From contig NC_073692.1 in assembly GCF_029784155.1 (NCBI RefSeq), positions 241,633,756-241,697,755 on the forward strand: DNA of 64,000 nt, given 5' to 3'. Every line of letters begins with the position of its first letter. Within the stretch, counting starts at the first letter, position 1. Positions 1 through 12,355 of this stretch are shown here, piece after piece. Below the pieces are notes generated by a model, which was given only the letters and a program-made list of their open reading frames with translations, had not been told where the DNA came from and made no database searches. Both the position numbers and the translations under genes were made by a program. This stretch comes from Uranotaenia lowii. Lineage: Eukaryota; Arthropoda; Insecta; Diptera; Culicidae.

Positions 1-318
1 TAATCGAATGTATTGGTATGAGTAATTGAAACTAAATATGTTTACTTGAAATTACTCGTTGCTTGGTGATTAGTGTCAACATACTCAAAAACATTTTTGA
101 ACAAATAAATTTACCATGAAACACTGCAAATGATTTACTAGGACCACTAACTGACTAGCAGGAGGTATGGCACTGCTTGAATGAGCGCGCAAACGGTTTG
201 AGTAAAATCGTCCAGATCGAAATATTTTGTGCAAACCACCCTCTGCGGCATGGTGTATGGTGTTGTTTGTACAAAGCTCAGGCCATTTACTCAGCCCCAG
301 CCGTATATTGTATATTTT
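1..318. other. AT-rich flank, no gene recognised
   Basis: Short open frames occur on both strands but none shows a recognisable domain, splice pattern or repeat boundary. I see nothing that can be named here. Confidence 0.3.
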
Positions 319-707
319 CAAAATCAATTAGAAACATGAATTTTTTATTAAAGATTACAATATAAAAAAAGGTCCCAAACCATATGTTTCAAATAATCAA
401 ACGATTTCTCTTTGGAGTGAAGACAACGAGAATAGAGTATCAATGATTTTAACACAGAGTACAAAAATCGGTAAAATATATTTTCAAATCGATTAAGAAC
501 ATGAATATAAAATTAAAGATTACAGTATAAAAAAGGTCTCCAACCATGTGTTTCAAATAATTTTGCGTTTGCTCTGGGAACAAACGTTGGAGTGAAGACA
601 GCGAGAATAGAGTATCAATAATTCTAGCATAGAGTCCAATGATCAGTAAAATATATTTTAAAAATCTATTAGGAACATGAGTATAAAATTAAAGATTACA
701 ATATAAA
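319..707. repeat. Imperfect tandem repeat, period about 170 bp
   Basis: A block containing an aacatgaat word, an attaaagattacaatataaaa word, a tttcaaataat word and a gagaatagagtatcaat word is repeated. Unit 1 begins near 319, unit 2 near 484, and a truncated third unit near 657 stops after the attaaagattacaatat segment. Units differ by several substitutions and a roughly 10-bp length change, so the duplication is not recent. It has no coding potential and its element of origin is unknown. Confidence 0.75.
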
Positions 708-869
708 AACATCAATTAATTAACTCAAGAATAGATAGTTCGAGCTCATCATTTGACCAGTGGTATCTTTTGTCCAAAAATGTCATTATAATTTCATGGT
801 ATGACTGGGAGTCAAGTGCAGCTTGATCTGGTTCTGTTGAAGGTTAAGTGTATAGCAGAACTGGGTTTG

Positions 870-1520
870 TTACACTTGTCATCACGGAATGGCGCAGTTC
901 GAAGAGTTGTTACAGCCGAGTCCTTCGAGCGCAGAATTGAGCATTCCTTTTCGATTCAGGAATAGCAGGGGGAACCTTGGTTTATCATGCCTCCTTGTGG
1001 TCCAGTGCTGCACGGAATGATGTTGCAAACTTGGAGGGTTGAGTGCTTGGGAATTTACTACAGGGACCGATAAGTATTTTTGTTGGATTGGGGCAAGCCT
1101 GAACGAACCGACAGTGGTTGCGTATTGGAAAAACATTGTGGTGCAGCTGAGTTCAGTTTCCTGGTCATACTTCGCACAGGTGCGGTGCAGCCGCCTTGTG
1201 GTTGTTTGGCGTACAGATGAACAGAGGTCTGCTGATTTTGTGGAGAAACTGGGCATACTCCGCGCTGTGTGTGACATGCCTGAGGTGCTGTGTGAGCGAG
1301 GAGCGGCAGTCCAGTGTGATGCACGGTTGATTGTTATTGCGCCCACAAGGGGAAGGACCACTGGATCGTTAACGGCAGAAGTTGCTGAGCTGCTGGAACC
1401 ATAGATCGGTGAGTGCTTTGCAGGGCTCGTTGGGGGCCTTCTGATTGATCGTTGTCCCAAAAGTTTCAAGTATCTTGTCGGCATTCAGTTCAGTTGTTCC
1501 TGTGGCTTTCCCGGTTGCTG
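870..1520. other. GC-richer block with opposing open frames
   Basis: Base composition is clearly higher in G+C than in the flanks. The minus strand is open for 200 codons (882-1484) and the plus strand for 121 codons (1039-1404). The minus product is Ser/Thr-rich without a recognisable domain, and the plus product shows none either. Nucleotide composition alone could keep both frames open. It may be a relic of a coding transposon or a host exon. I cannot choose a strand. Confidence 0.3.
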
Positions 1521-1616
1521 GTTGTTGTGGCAAACGCGGACAATTTTGACGAAAGATGAATCTGTTTAGTGATGCAGGACTTTGATGTTTTCTTCAAAAC
1601 GTAAACACGTTACATG

Positions 1617-1700
1617 CGTTACTCTCGAATATGCACGCTCAGCCAAGTGAACATTGAAAACAAACAAATTAATGCTAAACGTTACTCTCGAATATGCACG
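1617..1700. repeat. 21-bp direct repeat, 63-bp period
   Basis: The word cgttactctcgaatatgcac occurs at 1617 and again at 1680, followed by diverging sequence. A third weaker echo (gagtaac) lies near 1725. It looks like a short decayed tandem array. Confidence 0.6.
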
Positions 1701-1739
1701 ATCAAAAAAAGTTAACAATGAACGAGTAACACGATTGGC

Positions 1740-3384
1740 AGTATAAAATTTTTTGGCAACAACGCAAATTTGTGAGCACGCAAATAAAAAAAACAAAGAG
1801 CTTATTTCAGTGGCTAGAAAAGTAAAAACCAAAACCTATTAAGCAGTTGGCAGAATGTACAAAACAGCCCAATGCAGATTACCAAACGGGGACGACTGAT
1901 TTGAATCCGGTAGAAAAATGTTGGTAGGCTATTTCATCCACAACCAGCACCATGTATGATAATTATTTTTTCAGCAAGAATTTCTTAAGTTTTTGATACT
2001 ACTAAAGTTTGAATATTGTACCGGAAAGAAATCCCAGCATGACAGGTGGGAGCCAAACCTGGAGTGACTTTCCAGATGTACTTGCAAGTCACAGAGGTTC
2101 ATTTTTTCTCTGAGCGACAAAATGACAGACGACGATGTTAACAGACGACCATGGTAGAGGCGGAATACCTGGGTGCGTTAGAATTCGAAACACTTTTACC
2201 ATAACAGTTAGCGGTAAGAAGTTTGAAACTTTTTTGCTTGAAATTAGTCGAAAAACATTTGATACACCTTTTCCAGACGATCTCCCGATTTAATACACTT
2301 TACACTTTAACTTTAACACTTTACACTGAACTTTTTTAACCTTTTAATATTTTTTACATGAGAACTACCATCATGATTGCAGTTTTTCCAAAAATTCATT
2401 CAAAAGCAACAATATTAAAAAATTAATTAAGTAACCATATAAAATGGTTAATGAAAATGAGCGTGTGAAGAAATTGATATGGTGTGCTTCGTTCTCCCAC
2501 ACGCGCCCCTTCGTCGTTTTGTCCTTCACAGAGCAAGCTGAAGTATCAATCACTTTCGTACCATGCAGTGTGGGCACGACGTACTCATCAACGACTTTAT
2601 TAATTTTGGGGTCGTACCCCTTGGTGAAAACCATTTTTATGTTAAATATTTCGGAGCTTCGGTTCCGAAATTTTTTGAAATGGTTCGGTTTCAAACTGAA
2701 CCATTTAAATGAAAAAATGAAATACAACCTTTTGGCCGGGAAATTTTGAACTGTCGTCTTCCTCCCACACGGTTTCTGTCACGATGACATCAAACCTGAG
2801 TGGGAGCGAAGCCTGTCTGTTCTCCCTTCCACACATCGACAGGTTCATACTTTTAGATAGCAAGCGCGTATCTATGACGTCACGTATAATTTGACGTCAT
2901 ATATACGATAATCTTGATTTTAGTGATTGCTGGTTGTGGCTAGCAAGCCGAATTGACACGTTTTTTGGAGTGATGATTTGATGATAATTACTATGAAAAT
3001 TTATTATTCAAACTATTTTGTTTTTTTTTCTTTCTTTTATACATTGAAGAGGGAAAAAAATCAAATTTTTTAAGACAAAAATCATTTTTATTGTACTTCC
3101 CAGTTTCGCAAAAACGTAGTGACAAAGTTTATAAAAAAATCACACCAATACATACAAATACACTGACATCGTCTGAACTCGTCGAGCTGATTCGATAGGT
3201 ACCTATAAAGGTATATCTAAGACCCATAATTAAGGATCTCCCAAATCGACCGATAACTATACCTTTCTGTAAGAAAGGCAAAAAAATGGTGGCGATATTA
3301 AACTATCGCTTACCATTCGAGTGTATTTTGTGAGTGGTAGATCGATAAGTGAAAAAAAATGGCGACGGTTTGACGCCGTCGGAA
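1740..3384. other. Mostly unassigned AT-rich sequence
   Basis: The minus strand is open for 118 codons at 2371-2727 and the plus strand for 101 codons at 2444-2749. The minus product has a plausible soluble middle segment starting at an internal Met, but no family is recognised. Near 3262 a short hairpin word (cctttctgtaagaaagg) occurs followed by caaaa. From memory this type of motif is common in repetitive culicine mosquito DNA, so 3160-3310 is probably repetitive. Nothing else is supported. Confidence 0.3.
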
Positions 3385-3562
3385 TAGCTTGGTTCCAAAT
3401 TGTTAATTTGGAGAACCAGAAGCACAAGTATAGCTAGGTTCCAATCATTGATTTGGAGAATCTGAAGCCGATTCAATTAAACAAAAGGATTTTAAGTTGA
3501 ATAGCTCGGTTCCAAAACAGAATTTGGAGGACCTGAAGCGAAAAACTAGGATTTGGAGAACC
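3385..3562. repeat. Tandem repeat, about 45-70 bp unit
   Basis: Units starting atagct(t/a/c)ggttccaa and ending tttggagaacctgaagc start near 3385, 3431 and 3502. The array is interrupted at its right side by the TTAA element at 3563. A partial unit (atttggagaacc) sits just before that junction. Confidence 0.7.
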
Positions 3563-4300
3563 TTAAGGGGGGGGTAGGGTCTAACACTTTCAAATAATCG
3601 ATTTTTTTATTTTTTTATTTTTTTATTGTAAAACATTTCAAGAATGTTGTGTCAAATTTTCAAGTCAATTGAAGCAAAACTGTAGAAGTTATAGGCCTTT
3701 ATCTCCTCCTATCTAATACTGCAAGAAAGCAAGAGCAGAAACTTCAAATGCGTTTTTCTCGAAAGCACATTTTTAAAGTCCGTGGACATCGTCATTTGAA
3801 AACTACTTATCCGATTCTTTTCAAATTTGGAACATATTTTCTTCATATAAAATACCAGACCCCAACGTTTTTCTTTTTTGATTTTTTTACTTTGGGGAGA
3901 TTTTAGAGGTGAAAAATGGCGGATTTTTAAGTGAAAAATCGTAGTTTTTACTTCAAACAGCCACAAAAATTTCTGAAAAATATTTTTAAATTAAATAAAA
4001 ACGTTGGGGTCCAGAAAAATACCTCTTAAAAATATTTTGCTCCGATTTTTTTACTTCAGATGATTCTGTGCTGAGATACAGTGTCCACCGCAAATCCTGT
4101 TTTCTAAAAGGCATCCTCGAAAATGCTCCGTCACCGGCTCATTTTTCAATATTTTTCTACGAAAAAATTACTAAATGTTCTTTTAACAATGCTTTGTACA
4201 ATGCAAAAAATTTGAATACATTTGTTTGAACGATAGCTCTAGAAAAAAATCGTGAAAATGGTGTTTTTTTTATACCCGTTAGACCCTACCCCCCCCTTAA
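3563..4300. mobile_element. TTAA-type MITE, copy 1
   Basis: The element runs from TTAAGGGGGGGGTAGGGTCT to its inverse complement ending ACCCCCCCCTTAA, so it has inverted terminal repeats bounded by TTAA. A closely similar copy in the opposite orientation lies at 32596-33348. There is no transposase. A TTAA target duplication is typical of the piggyBac and Kolobok superfamilies; which one is not decidable from the ends alone. The only open frame (minus, 85 codons) has no recognisable domain. Confidence 0.85.
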
Positions 4301-5909
4301 ACTGCTCTAAAAACAAAAAAAATCATTAAAAATAAAACAAATAATTAAGAAAAAAAAGAAAAGTAATTGGAATTTGTTATTGATATTTCAGAAAAGCCAA
4401 GAAGCAACAAAAATAAACTGGACCAAGTGTTGAAGGATTTAGACCAAAAAAGTCAAGATCAGCTAGACTTGAAAACGAACTTGAAAAAGCCCTTGAAACA
4501 ATCCTATCTCTTCGAACCAGACTTTTTAAACCAAGAGAAACTCCTGTTGACGCTTCTGAAATAAACAGCGTCGAATTTGGAGGCGATTTGGGTCCAAGTA
4601 GACTCACCGTTTGGGCCAGGCGACTCGTAACACATATCAAGAACCCTTGGCAATACCAATTGCCAACAGAGATCGTTCAAGACGAATCCTACCGACTGCG
4701 CCATTTCTGTCGTGAACTTCTTCCATTTCACTGAACTTCCTTTTACTAGAATTTCTTTAAAATTCCACTTTAACAATTTCTGCCGACTTAGACACAATCG
4801 TTAGCGTAGATAATCGTTTTTAGAATGATCTTCCAACATTCAGCTTTCTCCTCCGTTATTCTCTTTCTCTTTTTTTCATACTCGTACACGTACTTCGTAA
4901 CTCAACAAAAGCTCTTGCTATCAGTTCTCTTTCTTTCTCTCTTCATTTTTAACACTGAACGAAATATTAACCCACTTATTTCGTGTTCTTTTGTAGATAT
5001 ATTTAATATACATATTTTCTTTTATTTATACTACTATTAGGTATTACTTCTACCCAATTCGTGTTCGTTTGCCGATGTATAATTCTTTTACTTTTATTTC
5101 TATTATTACTACAACTTCTATAGAAAAAAAGAATGGACTTCCAAACATTATCAATGTAAAATACACCACAAATCAAATAGCTTTTTCTTTTTTTTTTATC
5201 AAACTTAGTACACAATCGAACTTTGACTACACGGGATGAATCATTGCATTTTTTTTTTGTTCGTACTTTCAATACGGTGTGAAGTCATTTACAAAATTAA
5301 TGCAAATAAGACTCAACTTAAATATTTTTGAAGTGATTTTATGATTTTTTTTTTGAACAAGTAGATTTTGACATAACGAGATGATCTTTTGTGATGCGGT
5401 CCTTTTTAAAACGTGGAAGGATTTCAAAGAGATCAATTTAAAATATGGTGCAATTCGAACGAAATTTTAGTGATTATCATCAAATTTCATTCAAAAGCAA
5501 ATTTTATGTTTGTGAAAATTATACCAAATTCAGTAAAGAAAGGGTTCAATTCTATGTTTCTTTAAAGTAAGTTCATTGGAGAACAAAATAAAAATAGGAA
5601 AAAAGCTAGTTGGCAAATGGTTCTAGACCATTACATTAAACCAACAAGTACTCTGGCTTGGTTAATCAAGAATTTTAAAATCAAAGGAAAAGTTATTCAC
5701 AGTTCTTCGATTTAAGGCATGATTGGCCAAGATTGAGAAATGAGATTGCCAGCGGGCGACCAAATTTTTCTTTAATATTATAAGAAAGCAATCCAAATCC
5801 AAATTTTGAAAATCCTATAAAACAAAGAATAATGTCTGCACCTCAATTAGAGATTTATTTTAATACCTAATTAATTTTTGTTACCTTCTTGTTTTGGATC
5901 CAAATTTTG
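4301..5909. other. AT-rich sequence, nothing recognised
   Basis: Several 65-97-codon open frames overlap on both strands at 4367-5272 without a domain, splice pattern or consistent strand. Long T and A runs are frequent. I see no supported gene. Confidence 0.3.
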
Positions 5910-6600
5910 TACTTTTGCATTTTCTGACAGCGTGTAATTTCAAAAGGTAGTTCGATACACTTGTTCCGCAGATGAACGAGAAGCGTATTCGTGGTACTTA
6001 AGAAGTTGTGATATTTGAAAAGTTAAAGGAGACTTGATCTTTTAATCAGGGTGCCCAAAGGTTTTCAAAAATCATACAAAACCTTAAGATGAAAGTTTCA
6101 TCGACTTTTTTGGCCATATTAGTTTTCATTTAAAAGTTTACAAGTGTCAGACAAAAAGAATTCAAAACTTTTGTCTACTGCTCTATTTTCATTGCATACT
6201 TAAAGGCGCAAATTTCTATTTTTTAGATAAAAGCTTTTTTTGGATCCTTTTTAGTAGGAAATGATTTTAGAAATATAAGTCATTGGATAAATATTTATAA
6301 CTTTGTGCTTAGAAATGAACAACATCCTATCGGAAGAAAAATATATCTTTTTTAGACTGTTAGTGGACCCATAACATACTTTTTGAAAAGCTTTTTATAA
6401 AAAAAAATGGAGGCTTTACTTTTGCTTTGAAAATAGGCCATTAAAAAGTTCATATTATACTCTAACGATTGACATATTATAATATATATTTTTATTATAA
6501 TTTTTTCATGTGGGAAACATTTTTAAGAGATAAAAAAAGATCTTCAAGTCACAGTTTATTAGATCTTTCAAACGAAGTGCAACTCAAAAAAAGTTTTAGC
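5910..6600. mobile_element. Decayed copy of the TA-type MITE family
   Basis: Sequence blocks match the better preserved element at 46428-47406 in the same orientation and order. Shared blocks include the gcattttctgacagcgtgtaa region, ggagacttgatc, ttgcatacttaaaggcgc, a ttgctttgaaaata block, and the gatcttcaagt block. Neither terminal repeat is recognisable, so the exact ends are uncertain. Confidence 0.6.
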
Positions 6601-8240
6601 TGAGGGTTCATCCTTAGGGGTCATTCATCATTCTCCTTTAACTATTTCATTGATGATGGACGTTCTCTGGGTTCAAAATTATACGCTGTCTTCACGAAAG
6701 TTGCTCATGGATTTTAAATGAAATTATTAGAACCTCAGAATAGCGTAAGTTTTGTAGATTTGTGGAATCTTTTCAAAATAATTATGTAATTCAAGACCCA
6801 CAAATGATAATCAACACTATACGCTTGAGTTTTAGCTTCCGTAAGGCTTTAAACGTTCTAATCGTCAGAAGCATTTGATTCACCTTGAATAAGCCTCGAA
6901 AGCACCCAATCAAGGTTGTTTACTACAATGACCAATAATTTTCCAGTCCCTAAGCGTTGCCTAACCTTAGAAGCATTTTTTGCTCACCACACCCATCTGT
7001 GCAGTTGAAAAGGGATTCTTGGAACATCTAATTGCTCCCGACTCGCAAATCTTCATTTCAAATCGCCCAAGCGAGCTCCCGTCTAATGGATCTGTTCGTA
7101 TCGATCGCGAACTGTTTTCTCAGTTGAAATTTGGCGTAAAACAAGTGGGAAGGATGAAGAAGTAGAACGCCAACAAGCAATAAAAAAAAACAAGTCTTAG
7201 CTCAGACCGGCGATGGACGGTAGAAAGAATGAACAAAATAACAAAAAATAAACGAACTTTTACAACTCTTTCGCTTGGAAAGTTGTTCTCCGCACGAGTC
7301 AAACCACTTTTACGAGACGCGATCATCTTGGTCGATCTTTCCACGTACCATTTCTCATGCATGCAGTAGCGATTTCCTGACAACTCTTCCCCTACAAAGA
7401 TCAGGGGAGAATTCAAGCTTTAAAGCAAGCAAAGGTGAAGCGTTAAAGCTCCGATCCAAGGGTCCCAATCTTTCGAGCTTCGGAACTTTATACAAAAAAA
7501 ATGAGTGCCTTTACATCACGAGGATAGCTTTAAATTCGTTTGTAGTTGTGGAATCCGAATTCCGACAAATACGTATAGGAGAGCTCCAAAAATCCATGAT
7601 GGCCGCCACCACCGATCAATCGATCGGAGCTTTTGCTCGAATCGAACCCGACACAATCCTATCAAAAGGTTCAAACGGTTTCCTTTAGAAGTTTGCGAGG
7701 TTGCCAAATTTGTCTTGGGTGGCTGTTATTTTCTTAAAGCTTCCGATAGGAGCTGTGTTGTTTGCCTTTCGCCGGACAACAGGTCCGGTAGCAAACCTTT
7801 ATGGTTCGATTTGTCGATTGTAACGACCATGTGGGTTTGCTGTTGATGAAGGTAGGTAGAATTTCCAATTGGATTGGAACCTGCGTGGACAACTGCTCGA
7901 GGGATTCGAAAACGGTTCATGAAGCGCAGATGATCGCATCAGGTCGATCGCGTAGGAGGACAACCTTCTTCCAATCACATTCGATGCTGACAGGAACGGA
8001 TGCTGCGTGTTCAAACCTTTAAACAACTAAATTATGCGCCCAGCCGGAGTCAATGTCAGAGTTGGGTTTTTATTTTGATTATGGCGAGACAACAAACCCG
8101 AAAGGCAGGTGGTTTTTTTCTGCTTGTAGTGAAGCTTCTTTATTATTTGAGCTCGTTAGTGAACGATTTGAGGAGCAGCACGACGACGGAATTGCTCAAT
8201 CAAAGCAGAATGTCCTTCTTATGTCATAACTAATGTTTCC
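6601..8240. other. Unassigned region with GC-richer core
   Basis: From about 6950 to 8030 the sequence is less AT-rich and has overlapping open frames on both strands: plus 137 codons at 7275-7688, plus 113 codons at 7505-7846, minus 64 codons at 7726-7920, minus 75 codons at 7799-8026. None carries a domain I recognise, and no single frame dominates. It may be a host exon cluster, a regulatory region or an old transposon. I make no functional call. Confidence 0.3.
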
Positions 8241-8572
8241 TAATTTGAATCTTTGATTGCAGCGCAAACTTTAAGACAATAATATTAATAAAAATATTAT
8301 TATTTTTATTTTGGAATTTAGTAGAATTACTTAGTTTCAACAAATCAACCTGCAACATACAATGCATTTTATAAACATCAAACTGGTGCAATTAAGAAAA
8401 ATATCCTGAACAGTTGTAAAAATTGACCGAATTTAAACTGAGAAAACTATCAAGGAATAAAAAACCTTTTAGAATATGATGAATTATCAAGGTTCCCACG
8501 TCATAAAGAGCCTTTTTAGAACCAATTCAAAACTAATCGACTAAAAATGTGCACATTATAAAAAAAAAACTG

Positions 8573-9517
8573 TAGGGGAGAATGAGGATACTTGATCCCT
8601 GGGGATACTTGATTCCTTAGCTATATCTCCAAACTGGAATGTCGTACAAAGATCAAATGTTCTAGAAAAAATGTGCCAAATGGAACAAAACAGCAATGGT
8701 TGAAGCTCAAAAAATTTTAACAAAATAAGTATTTGGGTTATTGAACTCTGTTTGAAAAATTTCACAAAATGTGACTTGAAGATCTTTTTTCATCATTTTA
8801 AAATGTTCCTAACATGGAAGTATTATAACTAAAATATTTATTCCAATACATCAATCTTTCGAGTGTAAAATGAACTTCAAAATACAATCTTTTCAAAGCG
8901 ATGGAAAACTCTCAACTTTTTACAGAAAAAGTTTTCTAAAAAGTTGATTTTTGGGTACAATTGATCCCTAAAATATGGGTACAAATGATCCCGGTAAATT
9001 CCTCTTCTCAATGGATCGTGGTCATTGCTGATTACGAGATTACTAATATTTATCCAATAGCTAATATTCATTTATCAATTATCTGAAGAAAAGGACTAAA
9101 ATAATTGATTTTCTCTTGTTTATAAAAAATTGCGCCCGTAAGTATGTAATGTCATAAGGGTTGAGAATAAGCTATAAAATTTTTTTATGACAATTATAGA
9201 TAGTGAAATGAGAACAAACATGACCAAAATAGTCAATTAACATTCTATCTTGGGGTTTTGTTTGATTTTTTCCATGGATTAGGGCTTCTTGAATAAAGGA
9301 TCAAGTCTCCCCTAACTTCAAAAATATCGCAATTTTTTTACTCCCACGAAAATGCTTCTAGTTCATCTACGGGTTCAAGTATCGTTCTAATTTTTGGAGC
9401 ATAGAAACTTGAAGTTACACGCTGTCAGAAAATGTAAAAGAGTGCGAGTTGCTAATTTTTTTTAAAAAGATATGGTGAAAATAAGAAAAAGGGATCAAGT
9501 ATCCCCACTCTCCCCTA
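8573..9517. mobile_element. TA-type MITE, copy A
   Basis: Terminal inverted repeats start TAGGGGAGAATGAGGATACT and end in the inverse form with CTCTCCCCTA, so the element is bounded by TA, the signature of Tc1/mariner-type insertion. The words GATCCC and ATACTTGAT are reiterated inside each end. An inverted copy is at 46428-47406. No transposase is encoded, and the 64-69-codon open frames inside are incidental. Confidence 0.85.
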
Positions 9518-10048
9518 TCCAATAGACGATTAAATAATTGCAACGTTTCTCAATTTCTATGGAAATTCGTATGGAAGTTAGAAAGTTTTGCATATTGAAT
9601 GATGTAATTGAAATTAGGTGACTTCAATTATTGGTTTTGCCTAATTTAAGCTTCATTTTTGTGCTAGTATGAAAAGAATCTTAGTATGTATTTCATGAAA
9701 AAAGTTCTAACCATTTCAAAACATAAAATCTGAATTTATTTAAATGTTCTTAAAAATGGCAGGCTTTGTTGGCTAAAGCTTCCAATAATTTCATGATTTT
9801 TTTTTGCCAAGGTTATACAATCATTTTTTGCGATTTCTTTTTCATCCTACGGTTAAAAAACTTCCAAATTAACAGTCAAAAACTCTAAATTAAATGAAAA
9901 AAAAAATTAGTTTTCTTTTCGGGATCTTTTTTTGTGAACCTTGGGGGTTGAAAAACATTCTACTTCAGAAAAGAACTCAATAGTTAATATCAATTTTTAA
10001 ATTGCGACCCAGAGATGGGTCTTGACTCAAACATTCAGTCAGCGAAAC
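9518..10048. other. AT-rich spacer
   Basis: No open frame above 60 codons, no repeat boundary and no splice pattern found between the MITE at 8573 and the fold-back at 10049. Confidence 0.3.
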
Positions 10049-10324
10049 TTTTTTTTTTGTAGAGAAATGAATCCAACTTAGATGAAATTTCAGGGACTAG
10101 ATAAGAGAAAATCGATGTTGAAAAACATGCGAAAAAAAATTTCGCCAGGTTGGTCTCCTGTAGTAGAATGTTAATACATGGGCCCCGGAGAGGCGCAAGA
10201 TGTGGCTTCAAGTCTCACCGGGAGACAAGGCGAATTTTTTTCGCATGTTTTTCAACATCGATTTTCTCTTATCTAGTCCCTGAAATTTCATCTAAGTTGG
10301 ATTCATTTCTCTACAAAAAAAGTG
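10049..10324. repeat. Fold-back element with tRNA-like centre
   Basis: Two nearly perfect inverted arms of about 97 bp (10049-10146 and 10229-10324) flank an 82-bp centre. The arms carry gtagagaaatgaatccaact, ctagataagagaaaatcgat and gaaaaacatgcgaaaaaaa and their complements. A transcript would fold into a long hairpin presenting the central tRNA-like segment as its loop. Confidence 0.85.
10152..10227 (+). other. tRNA-like segment
   Basis: GTCTCC at 10153 pairs with GGAGAC at 10221, as an acceptor stem would, over a span of about 75 nt. GGCTTCAAGTC near 10204 resembles a pol III B box (GGTTCRANTCC). A D-arm-like TAGTAGAATG follows the 5' stem. I cannot build a convincing anticodon arm, so this is a degenerate tRNA or tRNA-derived sequence and not a functional tRNA. 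Confidence 0.45.
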
Positions 10325-10361
10325 AATATCAATTTTGGTTCTAGGAATAAAAAAAATGGAG

Positions 10362-10990
10362 TGCTGTTAACTGGGGGAACTTTGATCACCGGGTAATTTT
10401 GTTTATCATGAAATATTTCCACTTGATCACCAATAACTCAGTTCATTGTTTAAAAATCTCTGAAAACTGTTTTCTACGTTTGAAAGCCTGTAAATTGAAT
10501 TTCAAAAAGGCAAAATTTGGTTTGTATTTGGAATTTTTTACTGTTGGTAAAAATTTAATTTTCAAATCTTACAATTACATAATGATGATAAGACGACATA
10601 ATCGAAAAAAAATGTAAATTGAGTTTCAAATTAAAAAAAAAAATTGTTTGCATTTGAAAATTTTTACTGTAGGTAAAAATGTAATTTCCAAATCTTTACA
10701 TATCTATTTTTTCGAAGGTTCGCAAACAAACACTTCTCCTGATGAAAACAAACCTATTTCAACATTTTCCCTTTGTGATAAATTTTTGATATTTAAAAAA
10801 TAAAGGCATTTTCAAAGAGTAAGTTCGTAAGAAAAAATTAAAATGGGAATAGTTGGAGGGCCAAGGGGATTGTATGAAGGTAAAATAGTAAAAAAAATAG
10901 TAGCCATAAATATTAAGCGATGTTTTCAATTTTTGCCCCTAAATGTATGCAGCATCACTGTCAATTTTTCGATTGTAAATGTTTTTCAAA
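10362..10990. mobile_element. Fragment of a MITE family (TTAACTGGGGGAACTTTGATC end)
   Basis: The left edge reads ttaactgggggaactttgatc. A similar end in the opposite orientation lies at about 49035-49078. The inner block near 10845-10990 (ggagggccaaggggattgtatgaagg, then tttgcccctaaatgtatgcag) matches the reverse complement of 44400-44530. The right terminus is not found. Confidence 0.45.
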
Positions 10991-11944
10991 GAAAACGTAA
11001 AAAGGAGTTTGATCTTAACTAAATTAATGCATTCGATGTTTTTAAGCCTGTTTTTCTTAATGGCACCAAATTAAAAAAAATGTTGGGGTACAACCCTTTT
11101 AGCACCGATAAAAAAAGAGCATACACTGACTGGCGACCAAGGTGAATTTTAAGAGGTTTCCATAAACCTTTATAAAAACGAAAGTACAAGTGATATTTAC
11201 AAAATTCCAAAAGTATTTTGTGCAAAAATGGTTGAGAGTAAAACTCTAACAGCCTCGTTTCGATATTTATTTAATTTCATGGTTAATTTATACGTAATTA
11301 ATTATTTTTTTTCCAATAACCATTGAGCATATAAAAAAAATTGCCATAGCTTTAAATACATCAGAAAGTGTAATATTTTAGCTTAAAATTCAAGCTTTTT
11401 TTTGCAAAAAAAAAATCGCTTTTTAAACCAAGATGGTAAACAATGCATCACAGTTTTCAATGCACTACGCGAACATGTACAAAGGCCATTATCCTTTTAA
11501 GCATGATGGATAATAAACAATCATTTTTTTATGTGTGTTCCATCGAAAACAAACAATTCTATCATATTGTACAGTTATTTTGAAAGGAAGATCTCTTGTG
11601 ACTTATTTATCAAGTAACAGCGCACCAACAGAGCAACAACGGAATGTCGTTTATGGTTATTTTGACATACTTTCTTCCGAAATATTTTCTAAAGGTGAAT
11701 AAATATTAAAATGTTTAAATCAAAATCTTAAAATTGCAAAGCTTTCCAGTTTAAGTTTAAACAATAAGTAGCCATCTGAAAGCAAGTGACAAATATGATA
11801 ATTTAGAACTTTAAAAAAATTTAAATTATTTTATATCAGGATTATTCGTTTTTTTTTTTCAAAATAAACCATTTCAATAAAAAAAAGGCAGAAAGTAGTG
11901 TTTTCTAACTGTCAAATTAGATTTAGAAAAAAAAAACAATTTTA
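10991..11944. other. AT-rich sequence, nothing recognised
   Basis: Only one 68-codon minus frame (11019-11225) is present, without features. Homopolymer A/T runs are common. No repeat boundaries seen. Confidence 0.3.
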
Positions 11945-12073
11945 AATCTGTCCACGTGGACATACGGGGAGGGGGGTAGGGGTTTGCCTGATGTCCACGC
12001 TTGTCCACGGAGGGGGAGGAGGGGGTCAAAAATCTCATTTTGTTGTCCACGTGGTATCTGAACAGCCCCTTAA
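11945..12073. mobile_element. Short GTCCACGTGG-type MITE
   Basis: GTCCACGTGGACA near 11950 and GTCCACGTGG near 12046 sit at either side of a G-rich centre (gggaggggggtaggg and ggagggggaggaggggg) with internal gtccacgcttgtccacgg. The right edge ends ctgaacagcccctt. This is the layout of short inverted-repeat MITEs, but the left terminus is degenerate. Confidence 0.5.
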
Positions 12074-12355
12074 AACGTAAAATCTGGTGTTGTGTTAAAC
12101 ATTTAATTGTAGCCACTAATATCGTTTAAATATTCTGCAATCAATGATCATGTTTTATACACTGCAAAAAATCCACACTTTTGATGTATGTTTCCACACA
12201 CATACGTCAGAAAAATTGTTCTACGCTTAGATTTTATGTAATTTATATGATTATCATATGCCACACATAAAATTTATGTTCAAAATATAAAGTTTATATG
12301 ATAATGACACATAAATTCTATGATTTTAGTCTTTGAAAATTTTCATGTTATCAAA

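Noticed and set aside
882..1484. 200-codon minus-strand ORF
   Set aside because: Longest frame of its area, but it overlaps a 121-codon plus frame, is low-complexity Ser/Thr-rich and shows no domain or splice context. Listed only as a GC-rich block.
3385..3562. CRISPR-like spaced repeats
   Set aside because: Units are diverged, irregularly spaced and eukaryotic tandem duplications; no cas genes or prokaryotic context.
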